This document shows, piece after piece, positions 21,791 through 23,494 of a stretch of 23,494 bases of DNA; the stretch's first letter is position 1; each line of letters starts with the position of its first letter. Position numbers and translations under genes: made by a program. The stretch is from positions 1 through 23,494 of IMG/VR virus record IMGVR_UViG_3300042319_001780, one strand, 5' to 3'. The notes beneath the pieces are model-generated. The model worked only from the letters and a program-made list of their open reading frames with translations. It was not told the DNA's origin and ran no database searches. This stretch comes from a virus.

Positions 21791-23494
21791 TTAAGAGGAT
21801 TTCATTCTTTCTTGTAATGATATTTTATCATTCATTAAATTTATCATTTCATCAACGTTTGAGTCAATCATACTAATTAAATTAGCTAATAATTTGTCAG
21901 ATTGTTTTTGTTTTTTACCATAAAACATATTACTATTACCATCATTATCAGGTATAATCATCATTCGTTCACGACCATGTAATTCAATTAGATACCCAGT
22001 ACTTGGACCATCAAATATACCACCAGTTCTGGCGGTTACTTCTGCATGTATGTGACCGCCAGTCGCTTGGCTAGATGGGTCATTATATTCATCTATTGCT
22101 TTTGAAGCACCTGAATTTTTTAAGAAATCAGTTATTTCTTTACTCATTGCTTTTGATATTTTTCCTCCTCTTGGTACTCCCTGTAAGGTGTAATCAAATG
22201 CCAATCCATCTTTATGTGCTGTAGTGCCTCGTTTCATTGTATCATTGAATGCGCTAAATGTTCCACCAGGATACATATTTTGAAATTTTCTGGCAAGAGC
22301 AATTATGTTGTTACTCGCTGATCCACCGGCAATTGCTTCTCCTGGATATTTACCACCTATATTCAATCCTTGATAGTCTTTTGAGTTGGCAGCCTGACCA
22401 TTCTGATTATTTTCGTTTTCTTTTGAAATTGCGCTAGAATATATTGAACTTAATTTTTTAGCATAATCTGGATCAGTTGCATATCCAGATTTACCCTGAG
22501 CAGCTATAGCCTCTGATGCAGTTTTTGCCGCCACCACATCTTTATATCTGGAGTTTGAAGTAAGTAATCTTACATAATCTGCTGCAGATTCATTCATATT
22601 ACTATAAGTCATAAATGGCTGGTTTATAGTTACCATTTTACCATTAATAAATTCTTGAGTAGATTGAGAATTCTTTCTTTTTCCACTAAAATCTTTTATA
22701 CCAAAATAGTTATTTCCACCACCTAAACTCTTACCATATCCTGTTTCTAAAGCTGATTGTGTTGCTCCCAACATTGCAATAGCTTCAGGATTTGGAACTC
22801 CAGCTTTTTTTGCTTCTGAATATATTGCAGTATATATATTTTGAAAAAATTCTTTTTGAGGACCCTTAAATGACGGTGATCCGCCAGATTGAGATGAGGA
22901 TGATGAATTAGGTCGCGATCTTTCCGCCTCGGTTTTATATCCTTTTAGTATTTCAAGTTCTAATTTTTTTGCAGCAAGTTCTTTTTCTCTTTTTTCCAAA
23001 TTTCTAAGATTAATATTTTCTAATATAATTAAATTTTTAGTATCTTCTATTTCTTTTTTATCAGATTTGTCTACAAAATAACCGCTTTTTCCAGCTGCTT
23101 TTCTAGCATTTATTTTTTCTTGAGCTTTAATTTGTCTTTTATTATATTCAGCCAACTCGGTAATTGAATCTGTTATTTTGTCTCGTACATTATCTTGATC
23201 TTCCATTACAATTAAAAGTTCAGGTATATTTTTTCCAACTTGATTAAAAACCCCTTTGATTAATGAATTCATTGCCTTAGATATTAATCTCATTGATTTA
23301 GTAACCAATGGAATACTCATTGACAATCTTTGAATTGTCAAATTGTTGTCACCCATGTCAATTCTAGCTCTAGCTAAAGCTTCATCTGTTGTGGTTGGTG
23401 GTTTAGTTTTACCCGCCTGAATCATATCTTCTATATCTTTTTGATTTAATTTGGCAAATTGAGCACCTTTACGTAGTTCAACTGCAACTTTACT
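21791..23494 (-). CDS. Tail-associated cell-wall hydrolase with glucosaminidase and M15-like peptidase domains, 5' end outside window
   Basis: The frame stays open to the right edge. 23 sense codons (reading LRKGAQFAKLNQKDIEDM) precede the ATG at 23425, so the true start is probably outside. Numbering from that ATG: 30-165 is helical and coiled coil; 192-335 is a GH73-type glucosaminidase with QSALETGYGKS (likely catalytic Glu227) and NNYFGIKDFSG; 400-462 looks like an M15 peptidase, with HKDGLAFD matching HxxGxAxD (His404, Asp411) and GGHIHAEV supplying His458/His460 for zinc. ARTGGIFDGPSTGYLIELHG then IIPDN (466-493) is a motif seen near the C-termini of tape measure proteins, and a terminal helix follows. 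It probably cuts peptidoglycan glycan and peptide bonds during DNA entry. The catalytic calls are based on motifs only. Confidence 0.82.
   Translation of the reverse strand, partial: SKVAVELRKGAQFAKLNQKDIEDMIQAGKTKPPTTTDEALARARIDMGDNNLTIQRLSMSIPLVTKSMRLISKAMNSLIKGVFNQVGKNIPELLIVMEDQDNVRDKITDSITELAEYNKRQIKAQEKINARKAAGKSGYFVDKSDKKEIEDTKNLIILENINLRNLEKREKELAAKKLELEILKGYKTEAERSRPNSSSSSQSGGSPSFKGPQKEFFQNIYTAIYSEAKKAGVPNPEAIAMLGATQSALETGYGKSLGGGNNYFGIKDFSGKRKNSQSTQEFINGKMVTINQPFMTYSNMNESAADYVRLLTSNSRYKDVVAAKTASEAIAAQGKSGYATDPDYAKKLSSIYSSAISKENENNQNGQAANSKDYQGLNIGGKYPGEAIAGGSASNNIIALARKFQNMYPGGTFSAFNDTMKRGTTAHKDGLAFDYTLQGVPRGGKISKAMSKEITDFLKNSGASKAIDEYNDPSSQATGGHIHAEVTARTGGIFDGPSTGYLIELHGRERMMIIPDNDGNSNMFYGKKQKQSDKLLANLISMIDSNVDEMINLMNDKISLQERMKSS

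Noticed and set aside
23423-23425. ATG at 23425 as the start of the wall-hydrolase protein
   Set aside because: The frame stays open with protein-like codons to the window edge, and no ribosome site precedes the ATG, so the start is most likely outside the window.

Overview
The window is a late structural region of an uncultured, AT-rich, contractile-tailed phage of the T4-like group. The head genes follow the T4 order on the minus strand: portal (gp20-like), small conserved protein, acidic prohead core protein, prohead protease (gp21-like), scaffold (gp22-like), major capsid protein (gp23-like). Most transcription units start with the octamer GATAAATA, which resembles the T4 late promoter TATAAATA. 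I cannot name a host. The fibre and virion gene style resembles T4-like phages of aquatic bacteria, but that is only an inference.

Layout from right to left, the direction in which the structural genes are read. 23494-21791: a tail protein open at the right edge, with coiled coil, GH73-type glucosaminidase, M15-type peptidase and a tape-measure-type C-terminal motif. 21772-19565: a 735-residue tape-measure-like protein. 19534-17765: portal. 17062-17763 (+): GIY-YIG-type homing endonuclease. 16959-16735: small conserved protein. 16627-15800: acidic prohead core protein. 15785-15144: prohead protease. 15131-14028: scaffold. 13998-12802: major capsid protein, closed by a bidirectional terminator. 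11942-12730 (+): HNH homing endonuclease with a near-consensus sigma70-type promoter. 11818-11489 and 11444-9981: tandem paralogues, possibly internal head proteins. 9639-9980 (+): small protein with five CxxC pairs. 9573-6070: 1167-residue fibre with seven propeller-like repeats, collagen-like Gly-X-Y repeats and a C-terminal S74 self-cleaving chaperone. 5896 to beyond 1: a giant fibre of at least 1965 residues, with YadA-like 17-residue repeats, about 1540 residues of Gly-X-Y collagen-like sequence, then 17-residue repeats again.

Together these genes build the procapsid (core, scaffold, protease, capsid, portal), the tail interior with its cell-wall-cutting activity, and two modular fibres that probably contact the host. 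Three small plus-strand genes, two of them clear homing endonucleases, sit between structural genes in the opposite orientation and carry their own promoters. The most unusual features are the giant collagen-like fibre with clustered Gly-X-Gly interruptions, young 36-bp tandem duplications inside it, a 22-bp palindrome that forms two divergent late promoters, and a tandem gene duplication that includes its promoter and leader. No tRNA, CRISPR array, insertion sequence or integrase was seen, and no stretch over 300 bases lacks a gene.
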